7,751 nt of DNA from Bacteroidota bacterium. Lineage in GTDB: Bacteria; Bacteroidota; Bacteroidia; Chitinophagales; Chitinophagaceae. This document shows positions 5,384 through 7,751 of the stretch, piece after piece. The stretch spans positions 1 through 7,751 of the forward strand of contig JAEWIW010000364.1 of the NCBI GenBank assembly GCA_023386855.1, in the 5' to 3' direction. The number at the start of each line of letters is the position of its first letter. Within the stretch, counting starts at the first letter, position 1. The notes under the pieces were generated by a model. The model was not told the DNA's origin and did no database searches. It saw nothing but the letters and a program-made list of their open reading frames with translations. A program made the translations under genes and the position numbers.

Positions 5384-6039
5384 TCAATTATTAACCGTTC
5401 TTCGGTTACGGTCGATCCAATAACCCCAGGGGATGAAGAGCAATTGGGCCATCCCCACGAATCCAATTGTCCGTGCATCAGGAGGGGGATCGCCAAAAAT
5501 ATTCATGAAATAGATCAGTAAAAAAACGACCAGCAGGCTCCATAAAGCAAAGCTGCGGGTTTTATTTACGGGCCGGGTTGAAGAAATGTATAACCATGCA
5601 CCACCTAAAAAGATCACCAGTTCAATTACCATGGTAAGCATTCGCAAATTCCATAAACCCAATCCTACTTTAACCTGTTCATTAAAACCCAGTGGAAGGT
5701 CGGGCCTATGCGTTATAAAATCCAGCAGCCAGTGACTTATCACCAGGGCTCCAACCACCAGTGCCGCGACCTTATTCTTCCTGAAGAAATAATAAATTAG
5801 TCCAAGGATCAGTGCCCATATGACCACGGCAAGAAGGCTGTGAGAATAGGATAGGATTCAAAATCCAGGGGTGTGAATGCAGTGTTACCAGGATCGATGG
5901 AAACCTTTTCAACCCCGAAAAGTATTAAGAAAGGCCATAACAGGTCAATAAACTGTGCAGCAAAAAATCCTGTTGCAAGAGATGGCTCCTTATTGATCTT
6001 CCTGCTGGCAAATGCCATCCCGAAATGTCCAATAAACAT
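5384..6039 (-). pseudogene. YdjM-like membrane hydrolase gene with one-base frameshift
   Basis: Two minus-strand frames make one protein of about 218 residues. The first, from ATG 6039, reads MFIGHFGMAFASRK, AQFIDLLWP and IDPGNTAFTPLDFESYP. The second continues YSHSLLAVVIWALILGL, VISHWLLDFITHRPDLP, further membrane helices and a basic end at 5384. At 5849-5848 the first frame lacks one base: TCC TAT CC is followed by TAT TCT CAC. Without repair, the upstream frame ends 19 codons later than the ATG-proximal part should (WSYGH-stop at 5809). GHF, SHS and SHWLLD resemble the conserved His/Asp motifs of membrane-bound metal-dependent hydrolases of the YdjM/DUF457 type, with about five membrane segments. 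The downstream half is intact and uneroded, so a recent mutation or a sequence error are both possible. A TTG at 6060 could add seven residues, but the ATG fits better. Confidence 0.7.
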
Positions 6040-6104
6040 CAGGTATAATTTGATGGGCAAAATAATTAATTTGTATATCAGAACCTAACCAACTTACCAG
6101 TGGC

Positions 6105-7121
6105 ATGATTAAACAACGAAGTTTAAGCAGGAGAGATTTTGTTAAGCTCGGAACAGCCCTTCTCATTTCATTGCCCACGACAAAAGAATTCATTCATTCT
6201 GTAATGGGTGAGATCCCTGTTAAATCAATGGGCACTACATTGATCCATGAACATTTCCTGGTTGATTTCATCGGCGCTGATAAGATCAATGAAAACCGTT
6301 GGAACAAAGATGAAGTAGTTGAAAAATTACTTCCCCTTCTTAAAGCTGTAAAGAAGCATGGCGTTGAAACCATCTTCGATTGCACTCCTGCTTTCCTGGG
6401 TAGGGATATCCAACTTTTAAAAATGCTTTCAAAAGCATCAGGCTTACATATCATCACCAATACCGGTTATTATGGTGCCGCAGGAAATAAGTACCTCCCT
6501 TCATGGGCTTATACAGAAACTGCTGAGCTGCTTGCAGCAAGATGGATAAAGGAACACAGCGATTCCATTGAAGGTTCGGGTGTGAGGCCGGGTTTCATAA
6601 AAATCGGGGTTGATGGAGAACATCTTTCAGCATTGCATGGTAAACTGGTTAGCGCCGCAGGGTTAACGCATCTTGAAACAGGACTAACGATTTGTTCACA
6701 TACCGGGCCATCTGTATTGGCGATGGAAGAACTGGCCATATTGGAATCCATGGATATTGATCCGTCAGCCTTTGTATGGGTTCATGCCCAGCAGGAAAAA
6801 GATCTTACCAAACACAGCCAGGCTGCGGCAAAAGGCGTATGGGTAAGCCTGGATGGAATGGGATGGGGTGATGAGGAATTTTATGCATCCAGCATCCTGA
6901 ACCTTCATGCAGAAGGCTTGTTGAACAGGGTATTGATCTCACATGATGCAGGATGGTACAAACCCGGCGAACCAGGCGGGGGTGATATTACAGGCTATAC
7001 CAGCATATTCACGCAAATGATTCCTTTGCTCAGGAAATATGGATTGAAAAAGAAAGAGATTGACCAGCTACTTATTCATAACCCGGTAAACGCTTTTATT
7101 CCAAAGACCAGGAAGCACTGA
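6105..7121 (+). CDS. Tat-exported phosphotriesterase-family metallohydrolase
   Basis: This 338-residue amidohydrolase-superfamily protein has every binuclear metal ligand of the phosphotriesterase family: HEH (His 48, His 50) in TTLIHEHFLVDF, the carboxylated Lys 166 in GFIKIGVDG, His 199 in CSHTG, His 227 in WVHAQQE and Asp 281 in ISHDAGW. The N-terminus LSRRDFVKLGTALLISLP (residues 7-24) is a twin-arginine signal with R9-R10 and a moderate hydrophobic stretch, so folded, metal-loaded enzyme is probably exported by Tat. The family hydrolyses phosphotriesters, lactones or related esters; many members are lactonases, and the substrate here is unknown. Length is normal. The start at 6105 is set by the Tat signal; no Shine-Dalgarno is seen. 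It stands alone, divergent from the frameshifted membrane gene (65-bp gap) and convergent with the LigT-like gene (14-bp gap). Confidence 0.9.
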   Translation: MIKQRSLSRRDFVKLGTALLISLPTTKEFIHSVMGEIPVKSMGTTLIHEHFLVDFIGADKINENRWNKDEVVEKLLPLLKAVKKHGVETIFDCTPAFLGRDIQLLKMLSKASGLHIITNTGYYGAAGNKYLPSWAYTETAELLAARWIKEHSDSIEGSGVRPGFIKIGVDGEHLSALHGKLVSAAGLTHLETGLTICSHTGPSVLAMEELAILESMDIDPSAFVWVHAQQEKDLTKHSQAAAKGVWVSLDGMGWGDEEFYASSILNLHAEGLLNRVLISHDAGWYKPGEPGGGDITGYTSIFTQMIPLLRKYGLKKKEIDQLLIHNPVNAFIPKTRKH

Positions 7122-7135
7122 TCTTTTCCATATCA

Positions 7136-7669
7136 TTAAATAAAACTGGCAGATCGGGCCACCACCCAACCTGCAGGTTCACTTCTTAACAAGGATATAT
7201 TGTTTGCAGTAAAAGCCGCTTCAAAATTTTTATTGTCGAAATATTGCTTTGCCTTATAAAAATCCTTTCGTTCAAGGTCACGATTGGCAATTGTTATATG
7301 CGGATGGAAAGGACGATCATCCGTTTTTATTTTATGACCTGCTGAAATAAGAAAATCCTGCAGGCCGGCTTTCAATTTCAACAGGCCAGGTGAAGGAGCC
7401 ACATCCACATAAATCACCCTCGGGGCAAAATAACCATAATCACTGAGCAGCACTTCAAAGGGCGACCAGGATTGACAAAAATCTTTGAGATCATTTGCGA
7501 TGGATTCTTCATTCTCCTTTGGCAAATGAAAAGGAGGAACCAGTGTAATATGCGCAGGTGAACGGAGGGCCACTTCGCATCCAAAGTTATCTTTCATCCA
7601 CAGCTTATCCTGCATAATAAGCTCATTAAGCTCTTTTGGCAAAAGAACAGCAATAAAGTATAATGGCAT
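7136..7669 (-). CDS. 2H phosphoesterase, LigT/2'-5' RNA ligase-like
   Basis: This 177-residue protein has the two HxT motifs that define the 2H phosphoesterase superfamily: HITL at 40-43 (SPAHITLVPPF) and HITI at 124-127 (FHPHITIANR). It also has the typical opening MPLYFIAVLLPKEL. These cytoplasmic enzymes act on 2'-5' linked or cyclic phosphates in RNA or nucleotides; the LigT and CPDase branches cannot be separated here. Length is normal. The frame is open further upstream to a TTG at 7720, but that extension would run through an intrinsic terminator, and the family starts at the MPLYF methionine, so ATG 7669 is chosen. The gene has no partner in the window and is convergent with the phosphotriesterase-family gene. 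A TAATTTTC, close to the Bacteroidota -7 consensus, lies just upstream on the minus strand. Confidence 0.85.
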   Translation of the reverse strand: MPLYFIAVLLPKELNELIMQDKLWMKDNFGCEVALRSPAHITLVPPFHLPKENEESIANDLKDFCQSWSPFEVLLSDYGYFAPRVIYVDVAPSPGLLKLKAGLQDFLISAGHKIKTDDRPFHPHITIANRDLERKDFYKAKQYFDNKNFEAAFTANNISLLRSEPAGWVVARSASFI

Positions 7670-7683
7670 ATTGAAAATTAAAT

Positions 7684-7713
7684 AAAAAAAAGCCACCTGT
7701 AGAAACAGGCGGC
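7684..7713 (-). terminator. Intrinsic terminator of a minus-strand gene to the right
   Basis: On the minus strand, GCCGCCTGT pairs with ACAGGTGGC across a TTCT loop to give a nine-pair stem including one G-U wobble (7713 to 7692). A run of eight T follows (7691 to 7684). This is a textbook rho-independent terminator. It should end transcription of a gene beyond the right edge, whose stop codon may be the TAG read on the minus strand from 7724 to 7722. It also separates that gene from the LigT-like gene. Confidence 0.8.
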
Positions 7714-7751
7714 CATCCAATCTAACTGCTTATGAAGTACACATTCTTTAT

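Noticed and set aside
6066..6073. TTAATTTG as a -7 element for the phosphotriesterase-family gene, and TTATTTTG (6065-6058, minus) for the divergent gene
   Set aside because: Each misses one fixed base of TAnnTTTG, neither has a -33 element at proper spacing, and the region is AT-rich, so chance matches are likely.
7670..7720. N-terminal extension of the LigT-like gene to a TTG at 7720
   Set aside because: The extension would be encoded across a strong intrinsic terminator and precedes the family's normal MPLYF start.

Overview
The window looks like chromosomal DNA from a Bacteroidota member, most likely close to Chitinophagaceae. The reasons are the protein families (a TREH_N/GH15 glucan hydrolase, a TSUP plus DUF1634 pair, and a thioredoxin/ApbE/DUF4266/DUF3570 cluster), the scarcity of Shine-Dalgarno sequences, TAnnTTTG-like promoter motifs and moderate GC. 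This placement is inferred from family resemblance and was not searched. I see no rRNA, tRNA, CRISPR array, insertion sequence or phage gene.

Layout. Positions 1-1028 (minus) hold the N-terminal 342 codons of a GH15 glucoamylase/trehalase-like enzyme that runs off the left edge. A 66-bp divergent gap with an inverted repeat separates it from a plus-strand pair, a TSUP (TauE/SafE) permease and a DUF1634 membrane protein (1095-2325). Directly after that stop codon is a GC-rich tandem repeat of a 13-bp unit. A promoter-like stretch then leads into a four-gene plus-strand operon (2461-5270): secreted thioredoxin-like protein, ApbE FAD:protein FMN transferase, DUF4266 lipoprotein with a GGGCGCN tail, and DUF3570 outer-membrane barrel. 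A second copy of the repeat sits directly after this operon's last stop codon. Then comes a minus-strand YdjM-like membrane protein gene (5384-6039) broken by a one-base frameshift. It is divergent from a Tat-exported phosphotriesterase-family hydrolase (6105-7121). The window ends with a convergent 2H phosphoesterase (LigT-like) gene on the minus strand, preceded by an intrinsic terminator for whatever lies to the right. No gene-free stretch exceeds 300 bp.

How the genes fit together. The thioredoxin/ApbE/DUF4266/DUF3570 genes overlap or nearly touch, so they probably act together as a cell-envelope redox or flavinylation module. Its substrate is not evident, because no FMN-binding acceptor domain is encoded in the window. 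The TSUP and DUF1634 proteins probably form one transport unit. The remaining genes appear to be independent housekeeping or accessory functions.

Most worth a second look: the repeat that sits right behind stop codons in 2-unit and 3-unit versions, the uncharacterised four-gene envelope module, the frameshifted gene, and the tiny leader ORF between the TSUP and DUF1634 genes.
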